Assembly: GCA_050330055.1 (NCBI GenBank)
Contig: JBHJOF010000301.1
Coordinates: 1-7,721, forward strand
DNA length: 7,721 nt
Reading direction: 5' to 3'
Origin: JBHJOF01 sp050330055
GTDB lineage: Bacteria; Pseudomonadota; Alphaproteobacteria; Kiloniellales; JAKSDN01
Numbering within the stretch: position 1 is the stretch's first letter; each line of letters starts with the position of its first letter. This document shows positions 1 through 4,851 of this stretch, in pieces. The notes beneath the pieces are model-generated. The model saw only the letters and a list, made by a program, of their open reading frames with translations, made no database searches and was not told the origin of the DNA. The translations under genes were made by a program, and so were the position numbers.

Positions 1-671
1 AGGCGAGCCAGGATTTCTTCGCCGCGGTCAGGGACGGGCTCAACGAGCTCGGCATCGCCTACACTCTCAACGAACGCCTGGTGCGCTGGCACGCCGAGGC
101 GGCCGGCTACAAGATCCGCTACGTGCCCTCGACCCTGCCCGACCTGCTCAAGATCGAGGCGGTCATCGACTACGAGTACCGCGCCCAGGGCAGCACCGTC
201 CCCCAGGTGCACCAGGGCATGGCGGAGATGCGCCTGGCCTACAGCCGGCGGCCGGAGACTGACATGGAAGTCTGCTCGTCGTACCAGTCGGTGCAGGAGT
301 TCGCCCGCGGCGAGGGCATCTGGCGCGATCTGTCGGCCAAGGTTCGCCGCGAGCAGCTGCGCTGGATGATCGCGCTGACCGACGAACTCTATCCGACCTT
401 CCGCTGGTTCCTGTTCAACGGTTTGCAGGACTACTGCGTCCCGGTCACTATCTTCGGGCCGTTGCGGGCCGCAGTCTATTTCGGCGGCATGTACTTCGTG
501 TTCAGCTCGACCGAGCACCTCCGCGCCATGACCCAGCAGTTCGACAATCTGATCCGCGGCGCCGTGGTGCAACCGCCGGAAATCGGCCGCTTCCTCGGCG
601 TGCTGCTCGAGGAGCTGGAGGTGGACGGCGTGGCGCAACAGTTGGAACGGGCGCATGACAGCAGACCATAG
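1..671 (+). CDS. C-terminal part of a probable XRE-type transcriptional regulator (5' partial)
   Basis: The reading frame is open from base 3 to the TAG at 669-671, giving 222 residues with no start in the window; the GTG at 81 is internal. No helix-turn-helix is visible, so any DNA-binding domain would lie upstream of the window. The visible part is a soluble alpha/beta domain. It has a YVPSTLPDLLK segment (about residues 34-44), a CSSYQSVQEFARGEGIWRDL stretch, a basic RREQLRW helix, and a FGPLRAAVYFGGMYFVFSSTEH core followed by FDNLIRGAVVQP. From memory this resembles the ligand-sensing C-terminal half of XRE-family regulators in alphaproteobacteria, but I cannot confirm it by search. The first 28 residues look instead like histidyl-tRNA synthetase (see findings). 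The end overlaps the next gene by 17 bp, suggesting co-transcription and coupled translation. The family call is moderate to weak; that the frame is coding is secure. Confidence 0.5.
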   Translation, partial: ASQDFFAAVRDGLNELGIAYTLNERLVRWHAEAAGYKIRYVPSTLPDLLKIEAVIDYEYRAQGSTVPQVHQGMAEMRLAYSRRPETDMEVCSSYQSVQEFARGEGIWRDLSAKVRREQLRWMIALTDELYPTFRWFLFNGLQDYCVPVTIFGPLRAAVYFGGMYFVFSSTEHLRAMTQQFDNLIRGAVVQPPEIGRFLGVLLEELEVDGVAQQLERAHDSRP

Positions 672-1086
672 CCACAGCGGCGGCTGCCTCTGCGGCGGCG
701 TGCGCTATCGCGTGGCCGGCCCGCTGCGCGACGTGATGAACTGCCACTGCAGCCAGTGCCGACGCGCGCACGGCCATTTCGCCGCCTACGCGGCGGCCCG
801 CACGCGCGACCTGGTGCTGCTGCGGCAAGGGGGGCTGGCCTGGTACGCCTCTTCCGAGCGCGCCAGGCGCGGCTTCTGCCGGATCTGCGGCGCCAGCCTG
901 TTCTGGCAGCCGAGCGAGCTCGACTACGTCGCGATCGCCGCGGGCAGCCTGGACCAGCCGAGCGGCCTCCGGACGCGCGGCCACATCTACGTCGCCGACA
1001 AGGGCGACTACTACGAGATCGCCGACGACCTGGCGCAGTATCCCGGAGGGGCCGATGCCGGGACGCGGCAGGGCGGCCTGGCGTGA
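655..1086 (+). CDS. GFA-family (glutathione-dependent formaldehyde-activating enzyme-like) zinc protein
   Basis: A 143-residue cytosolic protein of the GFA/Mss4-like fold. The family's cysteine pattern is complete: C11 and C13 in GGCLCGGVRY, C30, C32 and C35 in NCHCSQCRR, and C75 and C78 in FCRICGASLFW. These residues normally bind structural and catalytic zinc. The length is normal for the family (about 120-150). Gfa itself promotes the condensation of formaldehyde with glutathione, but most paralogues have no proven substrate, so only the fold and metal binding are claimed. The ATG at 655 lies inside the end of the preceding gene and has only a weak purine-rich stretch before it (TTGGAACGGG), which fits translational coupling. 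The TGA at 1084-1086 overlaps the probable GTG start of the next gene. The last 15 or so residues after YEIADDLAQYPG are low in complexity and probably unstructured. Confidence 0.9.
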   Translation: MTADHSHSGGCLCGGVRYRVAGPLRDVMNCHCSQCRRAHGHFAAYAAARTRDLVLLRQGGLAWYASSERARRGFCRICGASLFWQPSELDYVAIAAGSLDQPSGLRTRGHIYVADKGDYYEIADDLAQYPGGADAGTRQGGLA

Positions 1087-1901
1087 GCGCCCGCCCGCCC
1101 GTGGCCAGCCTGCCGATGTACGACCTGCCGGAGCTGCGCCCGGCAGCCGAGGACTGGTGGCGCGGCCTGGCGCGCGCCCTGCGGGCCGCGGGCCTTGCGG
1201 GCGTCCCCGACGCGCTCTCCTGGCCGGACGACCTTGACGCGGCCTGGCGGGCGCCGGACCTGCTGCTCAGCCAGACCTGCGGCTATCCCTTGATGACCGC
1301 CTATGCCGGGGTGCTGCAGGTTGTGGCGACGCCCGTCTACGATGCGCCGGGCTGTGAGGGGACCAGCTACAGCAGCGCCATTGTCGTGCGGCAAGATTAT
1401 CCCGACCGGGACCTGGCCGGACTGCGCGGCGCAACGGCGGCCTTCAACGCGCGCCATTCCCAGTCCGGCTACAATGCTCTGCGCCACCGGGTCGCGCCGC
1501 TGGCCGGCGGCGGGGCGTTCTTCGGCGGGCTGGTCGAGACCGGCGGCCACGCTGCTTCACTGACCGCCGTGGCGGAGGGCCGCGCCGACGTCGCGGCGAT
1601 CGACTGCGTGACCTATGCCCTGATCTCGCGCTATCGGCCGGAGACGGTCGCCGGCCTGCGCGTTCTCACCTATACCGAGGCCGCGCCCGGCCTGCCCTAC
1701 GTCGCGCCAGCCGCAGCGCCATCGGACCAGGTCGAACGCCTGCGGGCGGGCCTGGCCGCGGCCCTGGCCGATCCGAGTCTGGCCGCGGCGCGCGAGGCGC
1801 TGCTGCTGCGGGGCGCGGAGGTTCTGCCGGCCGGTGCCTACCGGGCGGTGCTCCGCATGGAACAGGAGTGCCAGGCGCTGAGCTACAGCGAGCTGCGCTG
1901 A
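1083..1901 (+). CDS. PhnD/SsuA-type substrate-binding-like protein without signal peptide
   Basis: With the GTG at 1083 the protein has 272 residues. The sequence follows the periplasmic-binding type II fold used by phosphate/phosphonate-binding proteins (PhnD family): SQTCGYPL (63-70), YSSAIVVR (96-103), a FN..HSQSGYNALR segment (121-134), ETGGHAASL (152-160) and GRADVAAID (166-174). PhnD-type proteins usually have an N-terminal signal and sit beside ATPase and permease genes. This one begins SARPPVASLPMYDLPELRPA with no hydrophobic segment, and no transporter genes are near, so it probably stays in the cytoplasm and may sense or sequester a small anion or metabolite. The open frame extends upstream to 756, but that part is a shadow of the GFA gene. 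The 1083 GTG overlaps the GFA stop as GTGA; a GTG at 1101 or ATG at 1116 would also serve and would begin nearer the conserved SLPMYD. No good ribosome-binding site precedes any of the three, so coupling to the GFA gene is likely. Confidence 0.8.
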   Translation: MSARPPVASLPMYDLPELRPAAEDWWRGLARALRAAGLAGVPDALSWPDDLDAAWRAPDLLLSQTCGYPLMTAYAGVLQVVATPVYDAPGCEGTSYSSAIVVRQDYPDRDLAGLRGATAAFNARHSQSGYNALRHRVAPLAGGGAFFGGLVETGGHAASLTAVAEGRADVAAIDCVTYALISRYRPETVAGLRVLTYTEAAPGLPYVAPAAAPSDQVERLRAGLAAALADPSLAAAREALLLRGAEVLPAGAYRAVLRMEQECQALSYSELR

Positions 1902-1927
1902 GGCCGCTTTAATCCCGCGTTAAGGCC
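1902..1927. repeat. Hairpin-capable palindrome just after the PhnD-like gene
   Basis: GGCC (1902-1905) and TTAA (1909-1912) pair with TTAA (1920-1923) and GGCC (1924-1927), giving an 8-bp stem with a 3-base bulge and a 7-base loop. It starts one base after the stop codon. No T-run follows, so it is not a standard intrinsic terminator, although it could protect or end the transcript. The TTAA pair is also spaced exactly like a CtrA site (see findings). Confidence 0.4.
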
Positions 1928-1988
1928 GATCCGTAACAGGCACGGGGCGCGACCGGGCAAGGTCTCGACGTAACGGTATAGACTGCCG

Positions 1989-2005
1989 TCCGGCGCTGCG
2001 CCGGA
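1989..2005. terminator. Possible bidirectional hairpin between convergent genes
   Basis: The sequence TCCGGCG-CTG-CGCCGGA forms a perfect 7-bp stem with a 3-base loop. It lies in the 128-bp gap between the PhnD-like gene (ends 1901) and the minus-strand gene that ends at 2030. The position suits a shared transcript end, but neither strand has a T-run after the stem, so the terminator role is only inferred. Confidence 0.35.
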
Positions 2006-2029
2006 GGCCCCGGATTGCGGCAGAAGGGG

Positions 2030-2194
2030 CTATTTGCTGTCGGTGAGCGACTTGAGCCGCGCCTGCTTCTCGCGTACGCGGGCTTCCAGCTCTCGAACCC
2101 GGCGGTCGTCGCCCGCCAAGCCCGCCTGGTCGGCAAGCCATTCATCCAGGTCGATGCTCTCGCGCAGTGCGCGCGGCTCTTCGCGGTCGGCCAT
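2030..2194 (-). CDS. Small charged coiled-coil protein, function unknown
   Basis: A 54-residue, highly charged protein beginning MADREEPRALRESIDLDEWL. An acidic first half is followed by a predicted short coiled coil (about residues 31-52, RRVRELEARVREKQARLKSL) with leucine, valine and alanine at heptad-like spacing. There is no signal peptide, membrane segment or cysteine. The open frame reaches a GTG at 2230, but the ATG at 2192-2194 is preferred: on the minus strand AGGAG (2209-2205), with a further GAGAAGG, lies just upstream, and the extra 12 residues (NASAPCRREGL) look unlike the rest. The gene is convergent with the PhnD-like gene and divergent from the PAS gene. Coiled-coil proteins this small often act by pairing with a partner, but nothing here names one. 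I judge it real from the ribosome-binding site, high-GC codon use and coherent composition. Confidence 0.65.
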   Translation of the reverse strand: MADREEPRALRESIDLDEWLADQAGLAGDDRRVRELEARVREKQARLKSLTDSK

Positions 2195-2507
2195 CAGGCC
2201 TTCTCTCCTGCAGGGTGCCGAAGCGTTCACTATTCGGTAAGGCAGGTTAAGAAAGCCTTAGCGGGGACCCCATTGCAATTGACGGAATCATAATGGTTTG
2301 CGGTTTCTACTGGTGAACGGTAGGAAAAAGCTCGATTCCCGGGCAAATTATGGAGGCGGATCACGGCCGAGTGCCATTGCCGCGCTCTGGCCCGGCTCAT
2401 AATCTGTTGAGACACTGTCTGTACCGTTAGTATCTTGGGCATGTTGAATTCGGTCCGGCAGATGCCGGCCGAAGCGTCACGCACCCCGAGGTGCTAGACA
2501 CTCCCAA
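2195..2507. other. Divergent intergenic region, lower in GC than its neighbours
   Basis: This spacer separates the minus-strand small gene from the plus-strand PAS gene. An 84-codon minus-strand frame (2230-2484) crosses it, but its third codon positions are not GC-rich and it looks like no known protein, so I do not call it. The spacer contains a CtrA-like half-match TTAA-N7-TTAG (2247-2261), a weak sigma-70-like pair on the plus strand (TTGAGA 2407-2412, TATCTT 2431-2436, spacing 18), a small hairpin CCGGC-AGAT-GCCGG (2455-2468) and the first of two CTAG-centred direct repeats. Confidence 0.6.
2407..2436 (+). promoter_or_regulatory. Weak sigma-70-like promoter candidate for the PAS gene
   Basis: TTGAGA (2407-2412) and TATCTT (2431-2436) are 18 bp apart and about 110 bp upstream of the preferred ATG. 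The -35 matches TTGACA at four of six positions, and the -10 shares only part of TATAAT. Matches this weak occur by chance in such a spacer. Confidence 0.2.
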
Positions 2508-2518
2508 GTGCTAGACAC
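2491..2518. repeat. Two direct copies of GTGCTAGACAC, possible operator
   Basis: The 11-base sequence GTGCTAGACAC occurs at 2491-2501 and again at 2508-2518, a period of 17 bp. Each copy is itself a partial dyad, with GTG and CAC flanking a CTAG-containing centre. They lie just before the PAS coding region, where a regulator could bind. The second copy overlaps the GTG that would be the longest start of that gene, which argues for the downstream ATG. Confidence 0.5.
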
Positions 2519-2543
2519 AAGGACTCACGAGCCGCGGTATGCC

Positions 2544-3035
2544 ATGGTCGCGCGCGCGAAGCTGAACGAGGACCTGCTGCCTGCCTGGGCGGACGAGCGG
2601 CTTCACGACCTGCTGACCTACTGGAACGAGAAGCGCGGCGCACGTGCCTTTCCGTCCCGCTCCGACATTGATCCGCTCGACTTCGTGCGCCACTGGCCGC
2701 TGATCTACATGGTCGAGGGCACCACGCTGTCCGAACTCCGGCTGCGCCAGGCCGGGACCGCGTACCGCGATCTCTATGGCTTCGAGATCACCGGCAAGAA
2801 GCTCTCGGCGCTGATCCCGAAGGCGCAGCGCGGCGACGTAGTCAATGACTACGAACTTTGCCTGGAAACCGGCCGGCCGATCTTTCGCGCCGACACCATG
2901 ACCTGGCGCCCGCAGAACGCCAGAATCTCCTACCATCGGTTGCTGCTGCCGCTGGGCGATGTCGATGGCCAGGTGACCAATCAGTTGGCGATCGCCGTCT
3001 TCTTCGACCTGAACGGCCAAATAATGTTTGTATAA
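2544..3035 (+). CDS. PAS domain-containing protein of the PAS_5 type
   Basis: From the ATG at 2544 the protein has 163 residues and is essentially one domain. It matches the PAS_5 pattern (Pfam PF07310) common in alphaproteobacteria: an N-terminal LHDLLTYWNEKRG helix, SRSDIDPLDFVRHWPLIYMVE, then LRLRQAGTAYRDLYGFEITGKKL, which corresponds to the usual rL.Gt....fGrdltGk core. The C-terminal strands are RISYHRLLLPLGD and NQLAIAVFF. No kinase, cyclase or DNA-binding domain is attached, so it may be a stand-alone sensor or adaptor. A ligand cannot be predicted. The frame extends to a GTG at 2508, adding 12 residues, but that start sits in a repeat and has only a distant GAGG. The 2544 ATG also lacks a near ribosome-binding site (AAGGA at 2519-2523 is 20 bases away), so the start is uncertain. 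No terminator is obvious after the TAA. Confidence 0.75.
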   Translation: MVARAKLNEDLLPAWADERLHDLLTYWNEKRGARAFPSRSDIDPLDFVRHWPLIYMVEGTTLSELRLRQAGTAYRDLYGFEITGKKLSALIPKAQRGDVVNDYELCLETGRPIFRADTMTWRPQNARISYHRLLLPLGDVDGQVTNQLAIAVFFDLNGQIMFV

Positions 3036-3279
3036 GCACAATATCGGCCATCGGCGCGGGCCGGTCGCAACTGTCCGAGCGCCCTCCGCCGCTGCCCTCT
3101 CGGCCTTTGAATTTCCACCAAATTGAGAGATTCCAGACGATCGGACTGCCGCCGATAGCGATGGCTCGCTGCTGCTGGTCCACTTCTCCGCCAGCCAAGC
3201 TGCAGCTGCCGCGTCTTCTATAGCTACGCGCGATTAACAGGCCGTGGCATTCCCCTTATAGGAAATCGTGGTAACTTTT

Positions 3280-3307
3280 TTGAAAGTTTGTTAACCATTC
3301 TTAATCA
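3280..3307 (+). promoter_or_regulatory. Candidate promoter overlapped by a CtrA-like box
   Basis: TTGAAA (3280-3285) and TAATCA (3302-3307), 16 bp apart, resemble a sigma-70 -35/-10 pair. Between them lies TTAACCAT (3291-3298), followed by TTAA (3301-3304). TTAACCAT is the well-known 8-base form of the alphaproteobacterial CtrA box; the full consensus is TTAA-N7-TTAA and here the gap is 6. The site is about 100 bp upstream of the acetyltransferase start. A regulator bound here would overlap the polymerase site. The call rests on pattern alone. Confidence 0.4.
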
Positions 3308-3393
3308 TACGAAAAATTTTATTTTAATTTGAGGCAAAGGTCATATAGGCTTCACTGTAGTTCGTAAGAGTTGCTTTACCACGACAGGTATAC

Positions 3394-3400
3394 GGGGGGA
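3394..3400 (+). promoter_or_regulatory. Ribosome-binding site that decides a TTG start
   Basis: A GGGGGGA run ends 5 bases before the TTG at 3406. In this frame there is no ATG or GTG between the upstream stop (3358-3360) and well inside the conserved domain (the first in-frame ATG is codon 107), so this site fixes TTG as the start of the acetyltransferase gene. Confidence 0.7.
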
Positions 3401-3405
3401 AGTCC

Positions 3406-4449
3406 TTGCTCTCCGCAGCCAGAAGCGCCGCGGTTGCGTCAGGCAGCTACGTTATCGAAGACTTTCGCGCGGAAGACGCATCAGCGATCGCGGCTGGCTT
3501 CAAGACGGTCTACGGCGACCACTACCTGTCCGACCGGGTCTACGACCCCAGCTACTTCGTGACGGCCAACCAGGACGGCAGCCTGCGCTCCTTCGTGGCG
3601 CGGGACGAGGATGGCCGGCTGGTCGCCCATCTGGCGCTGCTGCGCTCGGCGCCCTATGCGGGTCTGTTCGAGATCGCCCAGGGCATCGTGCTGCCGGAGC
3701 ATCGCCGGTACGGGCTGCTGACCAGCATGACCGACTATCTGATCAGAACGGCCGAGAGCTATCCGAACTGCTGCGGCGTGTTCGGCACCGCGCTCACCAA
3801 CCACATCATCTCGCAGCGCGCGCTGCACCGCTCCGACTTCCGCGACATCGGCTTCGAGATCGACTACGTGCCGGCGCGCATGTTCGACCGCGAGCAGTCG
3901 TCCGACGGCGCTGTCGCCACCCTGGTCCAGTACCGCGTGATCCGCTCGGACCCGAGCCTGGCGGCCTATCTGCCGGCGCCCTACGCCGGCGTGCTGGCCG
4001 GCCTGTTCAAGCGCCTGGGCGAGGAGCGCCAGTACCGAACGCCGCGCGGCCGCATGCCCTGGGTCAAGCTGTCGCGGACGACCACCACCGACCTGCCGCG
4101 CTTCGACATGACCCGTCTCCTGGTGCGCAAGGCCGCTGCCGACCTGGAAGACAAGGTCGCCAAGCTCGAAGAGGAAGCGCGCGCTTCGGGCCGGCGCATG
4201 CTGCAGGTGGTGCTCAACCTGGGTGAGCCGGCCTGCGGCCCGGCCGTCACCCTGCTGCGCCGGCAAGGCTTCTGGCTCGGCGGCCTGCTGCCGCGCTGGC
4301 TCGACAACGACGGCCTGCTGATGCAGAAAAGCCTCGACGTCCCGAACTTCCCGGCGATCCGGGTCGAGCTGCCGGAGACCCAGGCACTGCTCAAGAGCAT
4401 CATCGCCGACGCCGAGGCGGTCGGCTCGAAGCTGCCCAAGGCCGCCTGA
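3406..4449 (+). CDS. GNAT-type N-acetyltransferase with a C-terminal extension
   Basis: A 347-residue soluble protein. Residues 15-160 look like a GNAT domain: YVIEDFRAEDASAIAAGF at the start, VARDEDGRLVAHLALL as the central strands, and IVLPEHRRYGLLTSM (94-108) as the acetyl-CoA-binding motif A. The usual motif is Q/R-x-x-G-x-G/A; here it reads R100-R-Y-G103-L-L, so the last small residue is replaced. The part after 240 has a charged, probably coiled helix (DLEDKVAKLEEEARA) and then a second alpha/beta stretch (LQVVLNLGEP to RVELPE, 266-324) containing GFWLGGLLPRWLDNDGLLMQK. Similar C-termini occur, as far as I recall, in two-domain GNAT proteins of other bacteria. The substrate is unknown. 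It is a single gene with an AT-rich upstream region. The TTG start is supported by the GGGGGGA site; the first in-frame ATG is residue 107, inside the domain. Confidence 0.75.
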   Translation: MLSAARSAAVASGSYVIEDFRAEDASAIAAGFKTVYGDHYLSDRVYDPSYFVTANQDGSLRSFVARDEDGRLVAHLALLRSAPYAGLFEIAQGIVLPEHRRYGLLTSMTDYLIRTAESYPNCCGVFGTALTNHIISQRALHRSDFRDIGFEIDYVPARMFDREQSSDGAVATLVQYRVIRSDPSLAAYLPAPYAGVLAGLFKRLGEERQYRTPRGRMPWVKLSRTTTTDLPRFDMTRLLVRKAAADLEDKVAKLEEEARASGRRMLQVVLNLGEPACGPAVTLLRRQGFWLGGLLPRWLDNDGLLMQKSLDVPNFPAIRVELPETQALLKSIIADAEAVGSKLPKAA

Positions 4450-4577
4450 TTTCAGCTCTCTACTTTGGACACACAAGCGCCACGCGCCCATTGCGCGCCG
4501 TTCGAGGTGTCTTGGGCAGCGAATCACTCCACCCCGTCAGGGTCGGTGTGAACGAGCCCTAACCGGACAGCTGCGGA

Positions 4578-4594
4578 CTTGACCCGCGGATCCA
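4578..4594 (-). repeat. Degenerate half copy of the dispersed palindrome
   Basis: CTTGACCCGCGGATCCA matches the reverse complement of the full element at 4611-4636 (CTTGACCCGGCAATCCA) apart from the three bases before ATCCA, with only one arm present. It lies in the opposite orientation to the full copy and may be a truncated remnant. Confidence 0.5.
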
Positions 4595-4610
4595 AGCTAC
4601 CTCACTGTCC

Positions 4611-4640
4611 TGGATTGCCGGGTCAAGCCCGGCAATGACA
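4611..4640. repeat. Dispersed intergenic palindrome
   Basis: ATTGCCGGG (4614-4622) and CCCGGCAAT (4628-4636) form a perfect 9-bp stem around a TCAAG loop, flanked by TGG and GACA. I recall very similar sequences (CCGGGTCAAGCCCGG cores flanked by GATT/AATGAC) as abundant intergenic repeats in alphaproteobacterial genomes. It could form an RNA hairpin, but with no T-run and at 165 bp from the upstream stop it is not a classic terminator. Confidence 0.7.
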
Positions 4641-4647
4641 AGCTGGC

Positions 4648-4759
4648 TTTGACACGGATGAACACAGATGAACACTAACTGAGAGCTGCATTTCCAAGTG
4701 ACGAGCGAAGATCTAATGCTCGCGCCTGGTCGTGTTCATCCGTGATCATCCGTGTCAAA
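4648..4759. repeat. 28-bp imperfect inverted repeat enclosing 56 bp
   Basis: The left arm 4648-4675 and the right arm 4732-4759 are reverse complements at 26 of 28 positions. Each arm is built from a 10-base tandem motif of the form ACACGGATGA, so the element is both tandem and inverted. The 56-bp interior contains a smaller hairpin, CGAGC (4702-4706) with GCTCG (4718-4722). The element ends 92 bp before the reductase ATG. There is no open frame and no target-site duplication that I can see. Confidence 0.75.
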
Positions 4760-4851
4760 AATTCCGACATGGAACGCACGCGAAGGCGCAGGCCAGTCGT
4801 AGATGGGATTGGCAGGCCTGAATAGAGACCGGGCAAAGGAAGGGGAAAGCC

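Larger units (their letters stand above)
3036..3405. other. Intergenic region with an AT-rich right half
   Basis: 370 bp lie between the PAS and acetyltransferase genes. The left part (to about 3235) has normal GC, and its open frames on both strands look like chance; no terminator hairpin with a T-run is visible. The right part is sharply AT-rich: by hand count 30 of 100 bases are G or C in 3261-3360. That part holds the promoter-like sequences described separately. Confidence 0.7.
4450..4851. other. Repeat-rich intergenic region
   Basis: 402 bp with no credible gene. A 373-codon minus-strand frame begins in the aldo/keto reductase and ends here, but it is that gene's shadow. The first 120 bp hold nothing recognisable apart from a short CGCGC/GCGCG hairpin near 4486-4500. 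The rest carries two copies of a dispersed palindrome (4578-4636) and a large imperfect inverted repeat (4648-4759), followed by the reductase leader. No clear terminator for the acetyltransferase gene is visible. Confidence 0.7.

Noticed and set aside
756..1082. Upstream extension of the PhnD-like frame
   Set aside because: This part overlaps the GFA gene in another frame and is proline/arginine-rich, as frame shadows are; the conserved protein starts near 1083-1116.
2230..2484. 84-codon minus-strand open frame between the small coiled-coil gene and the PAS gene
   Set aside because: Third codon positions are not GC-rich as in the real genes, the protein looks like no family, and it covers the promoter region of a divergent pair.
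2539..2565. Eight-codon out-of-frame ATG frame overlapping the PAS start, possible leader peptide
   Set aside because: Its only support is a distant AAGGA; it is too short to separate from chance.
4486..4500. Short CGCGC/GCGCG hairpin after the acetyltransferase as terminator
   Set aside because: The stem is only 5 bp, no T-run follows, and such pairs are common by chance in this composition.
3481..4527. 348-codon minus-strand open frame opposite the acetyltransferase
   Set aside because: It is the antisense shadow of a high-GC gene: a repetitive arginine/glutamine/alanine/valine-rich product with no domain.
4771..4800. GGAAC followed by GTCGT upstream of the reductase, EcfG-like promoter
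   Set aside because: The spacing (about 20) is outside the usual 16-17 and the -10 element does not match.
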